A stretch of 64,000 nucleotides of DNA from Hordeum vulgare subsp. vulgare (lineage: Eukaryota; Streptophyta; Magnoliopsida; Poales; Poaceae), in NCBI RefSeq assembly GCF_904849725.1, contig NC_058524.1:552857763-552921762 (forward strand). Reading direction: 5' to 3'. Below, one piece after another: positions 12,273 to 22,616 of the stretch. The notes under the pieces are model-generated. The model was not told the origin of the DNA. It searched no databases and saw only the letters and a list, made by a program, of their open reading frames with translations. Numbering within the stretch: position 1 is the first letter of the stretch; every line of letters starts with the position of its first letter. A program made the translations under genes and the position numbers.

Positions 12273-13683
12273 TGATACGTCCCAAACGTATCTATAATTT
12301 ATGCTTGCTCCATGCAAGTTTTGGGTGATATTGCTATGTGTTTTGTACACTTTCATATCTTTTTCAACATATTTGGACTAACCTACTAACTCAGTTCACC
12401 TAGTGCCAGTTTCTGTCTGCTGATGTCTGTGACTTGCAGGTTTATACCCATATTTACAGTGCCCAAAAAATTCCACAGAAAATATATAAAAAATAAACGT
12501 TCCAGAATACTCCACACGCCCAAAGGAGAGCCACAGGGGGGCCACCCGCACCCAGGCGGCTACCTGGCGCGGCCTAGGGGAGGCCGCGCCACCAGGCCGC
12601 CTGGGCGAGTCGGACCTCCCCTAGTGTCCCCCTTTGGCCCTATTTTTACCCCCGTGGAAGAAACCCTGATTCCAGAACCCTTTTCTCCAGAAGCAATTCC
12701 TGTGCCGGCACCCTGACAGGATGGGGAAGTGCCCCCGGATTCATCTCCATCGACGTTGCTTCCTCCCTCCAGGAAGCGGGAGTAGTTCCTCCTTGGGTCT
12801 GAGGTCTTCTACAGTTGCTATGTGGTTCATTCTCTCTCCCATGATGTGATCTTGATTGTGATCATAGGGTATGTTAATGTAGGGTAATCCCATGATGTTT
12901 CCCCTTCTTCTATGTATTGGATTGATGTACTCACTTGATCTTATCTAGTATAATCTCCGATACCATGGTGACAGTGGTCTATTGGACATGGATTAGAAGA
13001 ATATTTTCATGAGTGATTTCCTCTTTTGTGAATTGATTGAATATTGAGAGTCTCTTGGTGATTGTCTTTGACTATCCTTGAGATACGTTGTGGTGATTAT
13101 GGTACTCTCTTTGGATGGCCGCGGTGACATTGGGAAATCCATAGATGAGAACTACGAACTCTGAGGTGTGCTTTTGTAGCCCTACATAATTCTCGTCCTC
13201 CCTTAATCACAAAGGAATGACATCCGAGTACGTCTCCATAGCATGTTTTAGTGGAAATATCATGTGATTAGACTATGTTAATGTTGTTGGGAGTTTCCAC
13301 TAGTGAAAGTATGAAGCCTAGGCCTTGATTCTCACCATTGCTACACCGTTTGTGCTCACTTTTGTCACTTGCTACCTTGCTGTAATTTTTTATTACAGAT
13401 TTTTATTACCTTGCTTTGCCACACCTATCACCCATATTTTACCATCTCTCAGCTGAACTAGTGCACCTATACAATTTACCATTGTATTAGGTGTGTTGGG
13501 GACACAAGAGACTTCTTGTTTCTTAATTGGAGGGTTGCTTGAGAGAGACCATCTTCAACCTCTACTTCCCTGAGTATGATAAGCCTTAGGTCATCCACTT
13601 GAGGGAAATTGCTGCTGTCCTACAAACCTCCGCGCTTGGAGGCCCAACATAGTCTACAAGAATAGAAGCGTGTGTAGACTTCA
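12273..13683 (+). repeat. 5' LTR of A2
   Basis: 1,411 bp, TGATACGTCC to GACTTCA (A1 ends GACATCA). TATATAAA at 12,483-12,490 is the likely TATA box. A strong GC palindrome at 12,552-12,604 (CCTGGCGCGGCC / GGCCGCGCCACCAGG) would form a hairpin in the leader. Confidence 0.85.
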
Positions 13684-13692
13684 AGCTATTTC

Positions 13693-13710
13693 TGGCGCCG
13701 TTGTCGGGGA
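13693..13710 (+). promoter_or_regulatory. Primer binding site of A2
   Basis: TGGCGCCGTTGTCGGGGA lies ten bases after the LTR; it differs by one base from the usual tRNA-Asp type site. GGTGAGT at 13,711 and a pyrimidine-rich CACTAG at 13,777-13,782 could bound a 71-bp leader intron before gag (speculative). Confidence 0.75.
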
Positions 13711-13790
13711 GGTGAGTGCTTGAAGGTATATCTTTAGATATTGCAATTAAATCTTTTCATTTCTTGTTTTTATTTTCACTAGTTAGGCTT

Positions 13791-15222
13791 ATGGAAAACT
13801 GCACTCTTAGTTCACCTCTTGGGGAAGTCCGCTTTACCACACCAGTGGTAGAGAAGTCTCCTCAACCTACTAAAAGTATCCCATTCAAAATACCACTTGG
13901 GATAATTGAAATAATTAGGAATGATTGCTATGCAGGAGATGGAACATTCAATCCTAGTATTCATTTGTTGAAACTTATAGAACTTTGTGAGTTGTTTAAG
14001 ATTTCAGGTTTGACAAGATATGGAGTCATGAGGAAATTATTTGCCTTGTCACTGAAAGGAAAAGCATTGGAATGGTATAGGCTACTAGATGATTCTCACC
14101 TACGGGATTGGGAAGAGATCCAGTCTCTCTTTTACTCCAAGTTTTATCATCTTCATGAAGTCCATGAGAATAGGAATTATATTTATAATTTCTATCCTCG
14201 TGAAGTATAGAGCATAGCTCAAGCTTGGGGGAGACTGAAAACTTTAATGCTAAAAATGTCCTAGCCATGGGCTCCCTAAAGATATGATTATTACTAATTT
14301 CTATGTGAGGCTCTCTCGACAGGATAAAGACTTGCTCGATGCTTCCTCTATGGGTTCTTTCACAAACGAAAGGATTGATGCCAAATGGGAACTTCTTGAA
14401 AGAATTCAACGCAATACTGAAGATTGGGAGATCGACAAAGGTAAAGAGTCAGGTATAAATTATGAGTATGATTGCATTAAGGCCTTTGTTGAAACTGCAA
14501 GTTGTAAGAAGTTAAGTGCTAAGTTTGGGCTTGATTCTCAACTCCTTGTTGATTTACACAAATCTTTTGCTTCACATCTTAATATGTCTAAGGAGAATTG
14601 GATCAAGCATCATGAACCTTTTAAAGATATTTTCAAATAAAATGAAATTGTTAATGATAATTGCAACATGCATGATCCAATTCCTTAAAATGAAGTTTTA
14701 TACAAGCATGTTAATTTTTGTGGAGTGGATAGACCTTGTGAAAGGCCCATGATTGAAGAAGAGAAGTATTCTAAGCAACATAAGCATGAAAGAACAATCA
14801 CTTGGGGTAGCAATTTAAATGAAATTTCTAGAGAATTGTGTGACCTTTATCCTTTTACTTGTGAACTTTGTGGTATAGAGGGTCACTTTAATTTTCAATG
14901 CATGTACTTTCAAAACATAACCGTTAGCCAGTTGTGTGATAACATGACCACTTATGATCTTCATGATGAACTTATGATATTTTTGATGTGTGAAGTGTTA
15001 TCAGAAAAAACTTCTTGGCCAGATGATAATGCCTTAGGAATAAACAACACTTTGCAAAAATGCCATATCTATTGTGTTGTTAATTTCCATGAAAATGATT
15101 ACATAAGTAATATTAGAAAGGAGAGAACTTTACCAAAGCATAAAAATGTCTCTTATGTATCCACTAATAAAAAGGAGAGTTTCTCCCATGTTTCCCCTAT
15201 TGTTTCTAATGATAAACCATAA
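13791..15222 (+). pseudogene. gag of A2
   Basis: The start is the ATG at 13,791, the first in frame after the PBS. The core KGKALEWYRLL..WEEIQSLFYSKFY is the retrotransposon gag domain; SIAQAWGRLK follows. A zinc knuckle CELCGIEGHFNFQC (CX2CX4HX4C) at 14,860-14,901 marks nucleocapsid. It is broken by TAG at 14,208, a frameshift between 14,210 and 14,284, TAA at 14,638 and 14,686, and TAA-TAG at 15,220-15,225. The same frame then continues into the acidic ORF. The protein would coat the RNA of this and related elements in cytoplasmic particles. Confidence 0.75.
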
Positions 15223-15225
15223 TAG

Positions 15226-16233
15226 GTGGAGAAGCTTCCTCTCCAACCACTCCCTCCTAAAGTGAAGAATAAGAAAAAGAAGAGGAGGAAGAGGAACAAG
15301 AAGGAAGAAGAATGGGTATCAACCTGGCCTGAGCATATTCCTCACATCAATTTTTATCCTAACGGACATAAATTTATGGAGGATGGTGAGCTTAATTGCA
15401 TTTATTATTATCTTCATGATAAGTCCATATGTACTATTGAACATGATTTTGATTATGATGTGCATGTTACTTATTGTGATTAGGAAGATGATGATAATGC
15501 TACTTATGATCTTGAAAATCTTTTTCGTACCAACTCTGAAAATGATGATATGGAAATCTCTAAGCTTGGGGATGATAGAATTGCAAGTCCTTTACCCATT
15601 AGTGATGTGATAATCGATAATTCTTTTGCTAGTAAGAATAAATACAACATGTTTACAAATATAGTTGCTAGCAATAATAATGCTCTTCTCTACCATGATG
15701 ATGTTATAACTCCTATCTATAGTGATTGTAAAGATACCTATGACATAAGGCGAAATTATCCATATGAAACTAGTCATAATCATGGAGGTAATTACTCCCT
15801 TGCCGAACACCATCTCCCCAATACACAATTAATCTATAGTGTTCAAGTTGTTTATGATAGTCCTACTCCCAGTGTTACCAATAAGAAAGATTATGCTTAT
15901 GTGGAGAGTAAGAGTATCTTTTTGCATGTGGATCATGGTAACAATGCTTTATGTGATACTTATATTGTTGAGTTTATTCATGATCCCAGTGAAAATTATT
16001 ATGAGAAGGGAACATATGCTTATAGATATTTCAATAATATCAAGTTCCCTCTCTTTATGTTGAAGGTTTTGGAGCTGCACTTGTTTTGCCTTCCTATGCT
16101 TATTGCTTTCTGCTATTGCAATATTCCTATGCATAGGAAGTATGTTAGACTTAAATGTGTTTACTATTTTCTTCTTGATGCTCTCTTTTGTTCTACAACT
16201 CTTATTCCTACGAGAGCATCATTAAAATCTTAA
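15226..16233 (+). pseudogene. Asp/Tyr/Asn-rich ORF of A2, function unknown
   Basis: In frame with the end of gag and interrupted by one TAG at 15,481-15,483. It opens with a Lys/Arg/Glu block (KNKKKKRRKRNKKEEE), followed by some 250 residues rich in Asp, Asn, Tyr and His and a hydrophobic C-terminal stretch (LELHLFCLPMLIAFCYC) that could be a membrane segment. It occupies the place where protease and RT would lie in an autonomous element. I do not recognise a domain; it may be a degenerate pol replacement or a lineage-specific accessory protein. Confidence 0.5.
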
Positions 16234-17135
16234 GCCTATCTTTATGGCTATAAAGAAAGAGCTCTAGGGAGACAACCCTTGTTATCTTTACATTGAGTTT
16301 TTAATTTCAGTTTTTAGTGTTCTTGATGTGTGTTACTACAGTAGCAACATCATTGTATCTTTATTTTTAAGCTTTGTGCCAAGTTTTAGCCTCCGACTGC
16401 AAGAAAGTTCAAAAGTTGTGACATGCTGTCCAGAAACAGATTCTGTCTGCTTGACAAAAAAATTCACCACAAATCACCAGATCATCTTTTTGATCTGATT
16501 TTTTGGCAGTATGATCTATAAAATTGGCTTTCTGGCGTATGTTCTGAGTTTTTTTATTTGAGTTGCAGAAGTGCCCTGAAAAAATTATTTACTACCTGCT
16601 GGTCTGTTTTTCACAGATTCTGCCACATTTTGTGTTGTCATCGTTTTGCAAATCTTAAGCTTGCTTTTTCTTTGCAAATTTTTTTTGGAGATCTTGATAA
16701 AAAGTGGATTTTCATGAAAATATTTATTTCCATTAGAGAAAAAAAATTATTATGGGCACTAACCACTCTAATCAGCTTATGATGAGTTTCGTATGAAGGG
16801 AGTTTTCAAGTATGCGATGGAAGATGATGAAAGAAGATCCAGAAGTGTCAAGCGCTCAAGCTTGGGGATGCCCCCATGCACCCCAAGAAATATTCAAGGA
16901 GACTCAAGCGTCTAAGCTTGGGGATGCCCCCGTGCATCCCCTTCTCCATCAACAATCATCAGTTCATCCTTGTACATGTTATATTTTTATCGCTTCATAT
17001 GTTATGTGCTATGCTTGGAGCGTCCCGCTCTTTACTTTTTTAGTTTGTTTGAGTTTTTCTTGCTGTTCATAACAAGTTGGACCCTAGCCTTCTTTGTTTG
17101 GGAGAGAAACATGCTCCACTCCACTCTAGAACACA
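16234..17135 (+). other. Non-coding internal DNA of A2
   Basis: No ORF. AT-rich up to about 16,800, then a tandem PPT-like repeat (16,857-16,931). The stretch 16,970-17,130 aligns with the reverse of B 5,040-5,200 (TGCTTGGAGCGTC shared), so it is family tail sequence. Confidence 0.65.
16857..16931 (+). repeat. Two PPT-like hairpin units, 56-bp period
   Basis: AAGCTTGGGGATGCCCCC occurs at 16,858 and 16,914. Each contains a GGGGATGCCCC palindrome fused to a copy of the PPT core. Confidence 0.8.
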
Positions 17136-17395
17136 CACTACAAGAAATAAGGTCAATTATGACTCCCTATATTGGTCATTGATTCGTCATTGTTGTTGTT
17201 TATTGACCTTTTTGACCAAATTTATAAGGTCAACAGTTGGCCGTCAAGAATGAACAAACTTGACCTTTCTAAAATTTTGGTCATAGATCTCTATTGACCA
17301 AAATTTTGGTTTGGTCATTACCCAATTGTGTGCGTCACGTAGAATCTGACGTTGCTGTGCTGACATGGCATTGCTAGTGACCAAATGGAATCATC
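17136..17395. repeat. Subterminal GGTCA/TGACC repeats of T
   Basis: Short direct and inverted copies of GGTCA/TTGACC are clustered next to the terminus, for example 17,150, 17,173, 17,206, 17,214, 17,228, 17,260, 17,279 and 17,294. Confidence 0.7.
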
Positions 17396-19234
17396 ATAAA
17401 TTTCACAGCCCAATTCAATAATCTAGTCTACATGGGCCTCCACCAATACTATTTTATTATGAAAAATGTCTAAATTGTTTAGGCTGATGCATTATTTTGC
17501 CAAAAGCATGTATATCTCAGGATAGGCCCATTAAAAAACAAGTACAAGATTGCAAATTAGTTGTATATATTTTATTTCAGTAACACATCACATGAATTAC
17601 AATACATCATTCATCGACTCCTCTACACGACTACACATAAAGGTTCAAGGCCCAACAAGTGCACAACAAACTAGTTCTACAAGTGCAGGTGTACAACAAA
17701 AGGCCCAACAAGTGCATAATCACACATCAACATATTTCGACAAAGATTAAATGAGAAACACAAGTATTTGTTGATCACACATAACATCAATGATAAACGA
17801 AGCTTCTTGTTCCGTCCTCCCATGTCATCTACTTCTTCTAGGTGCTTCAAATCATACTGGTAATTAAAATAGTCAAACATAAAAAAGCATACAAAATAAT
17901 CAAATATTATAATGTACAAGTAATAAATAAATTAGAACTTTAGGCTTCAGTGCGATATTAGAGATCATAAGAGCATTAGCTTAATGCACAAACGAGATAT
18001 ACATATTAGATACATCACGTGGATTTTTTACAGAGCAAAGGCATAGTCATGTAATAAATTACTTACAAACTAAAAGAACTACTTCTCTGTTCAAGAACTA
18101 ACTGAACCTGTGAAACAAAATGCATTGCATGTAAAGTTTTTAAAGTCTACACGATATACCTAATTGAGTTACATTGGATATGGAATGGAACTGCTTGAGA
18201 TAACACAAAATGAACTAATTGATATTATGAGGGGTAAGCTGTATAAGGACATGAAGAGTCTCATCATTAATTGGTGGTTTGGTTGAGAAAAATTTATGAC
18301 AAGTGTGCATGCAACAATGGGTGTACTATGCAGGATTTTTTATTTTATTTTATTTATGCTTAATGAGAACTGTTGATTGCTGTTACTGATCCGTGTTGTG
18401 ACAACACATGCATGGTTGTGTGCTATGTAGTATTTGTGTATTCTCATTGTATGTGAGCAGCTGCATGTTGAATACTTGGTATATTTAGTTGGAGCGGATA
18501 ATTTCTAAATTAAAAAATATAGTGTCATTTTATCTAAGAATAAATCAGTACTTTGTGACAATGCTACTAGACTCGTGTAAAGCTCTGATTTCTTCATTTG
18601 TTTATTGCTATTCCTACTTACAAACCTACTGTCCCAAAAGAGTAGAGTAAATAGCCTTGGATTAATAATTGAGCAAATCGCAGAACATATATTATTGGGT
18701 GATATATATAGCAGCAGTGACTTGCATGGTTTGAAAAACAATTCTGTTTTTATTGAGTGGCTATAGATGCATGTAGTAGCAACTGGCTTATAAGTTTGTT
18801 GGCTTACTATGTGTGCATTACCAATAAACATTATTTATATTCATCAATCTCTTGACACGTATACTAAGACGCAATGCTACGTGTAGACAAGACTCGCATT
18901 CCCAAAGGCAAGGACAAACAGAGGGATAACCAACAAATGAACCTTTTCTCAACATATACAGAACTACACTTTAACATGCAAATAAAGCATGGCGCAGCTC
19001 TGTACCACTGTACCACATATACAAAAAATTATCGCATAACAATAAGTATGGCGCGGCGGGCACGCCGCGCACTACAGGCTAGTAGAAGTCTAGGTTACCT
19101 GCTCCACCTTGCTTGCCATTGGGATGAGATGTTGCCGCACTTGTGGGACGACAGCGGTCAGGCCCAAGCACCGTCCGCGACACCTTATGACAGTGGCGAT
19201 CAGGTCCAGAAGCTGGGAAAGGATTAGGGAAACC
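17396..19234. other. Non-coding interior of T
   Basis: AT-rich with no convincing ORF on either strand. The 19,040-19,230 part is more GC-rich and could be the 3' untranslated tail of the minus-strand fragment that starts at 19,235. Confidence 0.45.
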
Positions 19235-19471
19235 CTACTTCATGGCTTCAAACTGGTCGAGGAGGTCTCCTTTTGTGCACCAGTGGATGTGAGCTGCAAA
19301 ATCAGGCTTGGGCCGACCCTTAAAGAATCTGCACACAAGAATGAATCCATCTGCAGTTTGTTTAACCAGGTTTGTACTCGGACAAAAACAAATGTTGTGG
19401 TACTCTGTGTGCTCCTCCCTAAGAATGTACCATGGAACATTACACATGCATCCATTGCAGACCATAAGCAT
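19235..19471 (-). pseudogene. Possible terminal exon of a captured gene, unidentified
   Basis: An open stretch ends in FFKGRPKPDFAAHIHWC.. and a TAG. An acceptor-like GTGCAG lies just before the FFKGRPK segment, so the real exon may cover only about 30 residues at the C-terminus of some protein. Composition is protein-like, but I recognise no family. It sits on the same strand as the two fragments at 20,100-20,880 and may belong to the same chimeric transcript. Confidence 0.3.
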
Positions 19472-19479
19472 CGTTTATG

Positions 19480-20099
19480 AAAATTGAGGAAATTAAGCAG
19501 GTACTTCACCACATACAGATCCAAAGTAAAAAACTGCAAGATAGCAAATAGCAATTGCATAGGACAATACTATCACGAACAGTAGTTTGCTAGGTATACC
19601 GATCTGATCAAGAAAGTATATTTCTATAATTTTTACCATGATCTCTTTGTTAAAATATTTATGAACCTACAATTAGCAGACCTCTCAAATTGAGGATAGA
19701 AACAAACCACTCTATGGACCCTTATATACGTAGTTCAAATAGAAAATAGCTATACCGAGTATTCTCGTATAAACACTATTTTTTCTCAAACTTTGAATAC
19801 TAACATAAAAAAATTATTCAGATAGTTGTTCGTAATTGTTCAGTTCGTAAATACTGGTAAGGTTAATATAATAATATCATTAGATTTGTCATGACAGTAG
19901 TTTATATAATATTATAGTAAATACTGGTAAGGTTAATATAATAAAGCATGGCATATCATCACATACCTCCTATGCACGTAGTGTCCAGTACTGATCGTTG
20001 ATGTTTTCTATCTTTTCACTCGGTGCACTGCAGCAAATACATGGTAACTAACACTTTTCTATTTTGAGGAACTAAATGCACCTAAGAGGTGTTAAACTA
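19480..20099. other. AT-rich spacer in T
   Basis: No gene. A short near-direct repeat (GTAAATACTGGTAAGGTTAATATAATAA) occurs at about 19,847 and 19,917. Confidence 0.5.
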
Positions 20100-20440
20100 G
20101 CATTTGTACCACCTTGTATATCTTGTGGTAGAATACTTCAAGCAATATAAGTTCAGCATCAGGATGGGACAGGTCAACCTGATTGACAATGACAGAAAGG
20201 ATGCATAGAACATGAGGTAGCATGATATAAGCAACAAAGAGAGTAACAAACGTTCAACGCAAACCTGATTATAATGAATCAGCATATCTAGCAAACGTTC
20301 AACGCAAACCTGATTATAATGAATCAGCATATCTAGCAAACGTTCAACGCCTCTGTACTTAATTGATTGAGGCTTAGGTTGTTGAGAGTAACAATAATTT
20401 TCAGGTATGACAATATCAGAGAAACAAGAACGATATCTGT
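20100..20440 (-). pseudogene. Two-exon fragment of an unidentified host gene
   Basis: On the minus strand an open exon (from about 20,437) reads through PENYCYSQQPKPQSIKY and ends LLDMLIHYNQ at a CAG|GTTTGC donor (20,265/20,264). An 86-bp AT-rich intron (20,179-20,264) ends CAATCAG, and the frame continues VDLSHPDAELILLEVF..YKIY-like sequence to an AAG|GTGG donor near 20,108. Clean splice signals with preserved frame argue for a real gene piece. The family is not recognised. The last 45 bp of the first exon plus donor are tandemly duplicated. Confidence 0.5.
20248..20350. repeat. 45-bp tandem duplication spanning an exon end and splice donor
   Basis: Copies begin at 20,248 and 20,293 with a 13-bp partial copy at 20,338. 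The unit is a multiple of three and duplicates VERLLDMLIHYNQVC on the minus strand. Confidence 0.9.
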
Positions 20441-20469
20441 ACTTAATTCACACATCACATTTGGCTCAA

Positions 20470-20880
20470 ACGTAATTTCCTAAAATTGGTGGAAGAAGTA
20501 AGAGCCGGGTCGTCGGGTGCAGGCGCCGTGGAGACGGCGGGCGAGGGCCGCTTGGCGGCGGCGGGGCGGCGGGGCCGCGCGGGCGAGGAGGAGCGCAAGA
20601 ACTTCCACGCGAAGACGACGGTGATGGCGAAGCACGTGACGGCGCCCAAGGACCCCGCGCTCTGCTAGGTTAGTCAGCTAGGGTTAGGGTTGGGTGGGCG
20701 GAGGGGAAGGGGAGGCCTGCGGGCGGCGGGGTCGCTTACCTTGTGGTGGAAGAGGAGGGTGACGAGGTCGGAGATCCGGCGGTTGAGGGCCCGGGCGACG
20801 CGACGCACCAGCGAGACGGCGCCCTGCTCGGCGGCGGCGAGGCCCGATATTCTGAGGCGGTGCGGGGAGGGGCAGGGCTC
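20470..20880 (-). pseudogene. PEX22: PEX22-like (peroxin 22) 5' gene fragment
   Basis: Minus strand. Exon 1 (about 20,880 to 20,740) encodes VSLVRRVARALNRRISDL..LFHHK and ends at AAG|GTAAGC. A 78-bp intron (20,662-20,739) ends CAG. Exon 2 encodes SAGSLGAVTCFAITVVF AWKFLRSSS, a single membrane segment, then an Arg/Pro/Ala linker and runs out near 20,470. Plant PEX22 anchors the ubiquitin-conjugating PEX4 at the peroxisome membrane with this order: short N-terminus, one transmembrane helix, then a cytosolic PEX4-binding domain. Here the start codon is not visible (the expected position reads CTC) and the whole cytosolic domain is missing. A capture by T or a remnant of a host locus are both possible. 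Identification is from remembered family sequence. Confidence 0.55.
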
Positions 20881-20924
20881 GAACTGCGCGGTGATCTGGT
20901 GAGGGGCGAGGGGAAGGAAGGCTG

Positions 20925-21030
20925 GCGGCGGGAGGGGGTGGGAGGGGAAGGCTGCGGCGGGAGGGGTGGGAGGAGAAGGCTACGGCAGGAGGGGTGGGAG
21001 GGGAAGGCTGCGGCGGGAGGGGTGGGGGGA
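20925..21030. repeat. 29-bp GC-rich minisatellite
   Basis: About 3.5 units of GTGGGAGGGGAAGGCTGC plus GGCGGGAGG, immediately upstream of the PEX22-like exon 1. It may be an expanded 5' leader. Confidence 0.85.
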
Positions 21031-21042
21031 GTCAAGGATGAC

Positions 21043-22575
21043 GGGAAAAAAGTCCAATTTCAACCTTCAATTTGTATTTGTCGGACAAAATAAACCCTCA
21101 ACTCGAAATCCCGGTCGATTGCACCCTGAATATGCAATCCCGGTCTAAATCAAACCCTCGCACCATGTCAACCAGGATTCATTTTTTAGGCCGACCCGTT
21201 TTAAAATCACGAACATATTTAATATTTTTAGAACATATTTCAAAACAGACAACACATTTTACAAACAAATATTTTTTTCCCTAAAATATGAACATTTTTT
21301 ATAATATGTGAACCATTTTATAAAATCTCTCAAAAATAGAAAACGTGAAGTTTTCAAAATCGGAACATTTTTCAAATTTGAAAATATTTTTTGGATGCGC
21401 GAACATTTTTTCTTGTAGTTGTGGAGTGATGCATGCATTTGTTCTTGTAGTTGTGAGTATATTAAGACTGCAGCTTAAGCTCTACCTCGTCAGCATTTTT
21501 TTCAATTTGTTATTTTTTTTCGAAAATGACGAACCTTTTTTCAAATATTTCTTACAGTGTGTTGGGACAAATCCGGTCCGACAATGAACGCCGAATAGCC
21601 TACAGGTAGGCGTAATACACACCATGACAACCCACACATACACGTACATGCACACGTAATATACAATAAATATTTTGACGACACACAATGAACTCTATAT
21701 AATATAAGAGAAAATAAACAGTAACAAAAAAAGAAATCAAAAAGTATAAAAGTATAAAATATAAATTGAAACAGAAAATAAAAATAAAACTAAAAACGAA
21801 AGGAAAAAAAGAAGCAGAAAACAAAAATATAAAAAATAAATAACAAACGAAAACCTGAAGCAAAACAATGCGTAGCACGCGTTGCCGTGAAAAGGGCACT
21901 TCATTGTTTGAAACTAATGTGTCGGGAATGTACACGGTCATTAATTGATGACTGTCAAATAATGTTAGAGCCAACAACCTAGTGCTGAGGTTCAAAATAT
22001 ATTTCAAAATTATAAAAATATATATGTGTGTAATTTTAAAATTATTGCATTTAGAAAATGTTCATACATTTCAAAAAAGTGTTGGGGACAATTAAAAAAA
22101 TGTATATGATGTATTATTATTTTTAACATGTATTTTAAAAAATGTTAATCGTATGTTAAAAACCATTTTAAGGTGCTTCCTACGTACTATAAAATAACCC
22201 ATGGACTTCACAATGTTTTTGAAAATCCCTGAATTTTAATTTTGAAAATCCATTTACTTGTTTTCAAAATCGTTGAACTTTTTTATATCCGTGGTTATTT
22301 ATTCAAAATTCGTGAACTTTTTTTCTCACTTTTTTAATTCCGTAAATATTGTGATGTCCGATAGCGAGATGGGCGTGACTGGTCTGGCCCAGTCTTTTCC
22401 ACACGTGCACAGCCCAATCCCGGTCAAGTCAGCAATCCCAGTTTGCCAAACGAATCCAGGGTTCTTTTTAGACCAGGATTACATAGTTCAGGGTGCAATC
22501 GACAGGGATTTCGAGTTGGAGGTTCATTTCATCGAACCTCTACAGATTCAGGGTTTAAAATGGACTTTTTCTGGG
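21043..22575. mobile_element. Non-autonomous Mutator-like element M with long TIRs
   Basis: The left end (21,043-about 21,165) and the reverse complement of the right end (about 22,420-22,575) align over more than 100 bp. Shared blocks include AAGTCCA, CAACTCGAAATCCC, GTCGATTGCACCCTGAA and GGTCTAAA. Long TIRs and about 1.5 kb length without transposase fit a Mutator-type (DTM) element. GACGGG occurs at both outer edges (21,040-21,045 and near 22,578) and may be what remains of a target duplication. The interior is AT-rich with GAACATTTTT-type repeats and no ORF worth naming. Confidence 0.7.
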
Positions 22576-22616
22576 GGACGGGTCTGGAGATAGGGTTAGG
22601 GTTAGTTTTGTACAAT

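Larger units (their letters stand above)
12273..17135 (+). mobile_element. Gypsy retrotransposon A2, left part
   Basis: 5' LTR, PBS, gag and an acidic ORF of the A family. The element is split by the T/M/D stack (17,136-32,091) and resumes at 32,092. No protease, RT or integrase is present, so it is non-autonomous. It was inserted into Copia remnant K after ...GTTCTTACTTCA. Confidence 0.85.
17136..21042 (+). mobile_element. CACTA-type DNA transposon T, left end with captured DNA
   Basis: Begins CACTACAAGAAATAAGG, the classic CACTA terminus. Within 260 bp there are about ten GGTCA/TGACC motifs, as expected for subterminal transposase-binding repeats. A matching TTTCTTGTAGTG right end was not found anywhere up to 22,616; the closest, TTTCTTGTAGTTGTG near 21,408, has an extra base and lies inside M. 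The right boundary given is therefore only where M begins. No transposase is seen. Minus-strand exon-like fragments occupy 19,235-20,880. Confidence 0.6.

Noticed and set aside
20248..20350. Possible CRISPR-like repeats
   Set aside because: Directly adjoining 45-bp units without spacers; a tandem duplication in a eukaryotic genome.
21600..22007. Phe-rich minus-strand ORF of 135 residues
   Set aside because: Product of AT-rich low-complexity DNA inside M; no domain and biased composition.
20683..22605. Telomere-like AGGGTTAGGGTT at 20,683 and 22,592
   Set aside because: Only two units each; common telo-box words in plant DNA, not an interstitial telomere.
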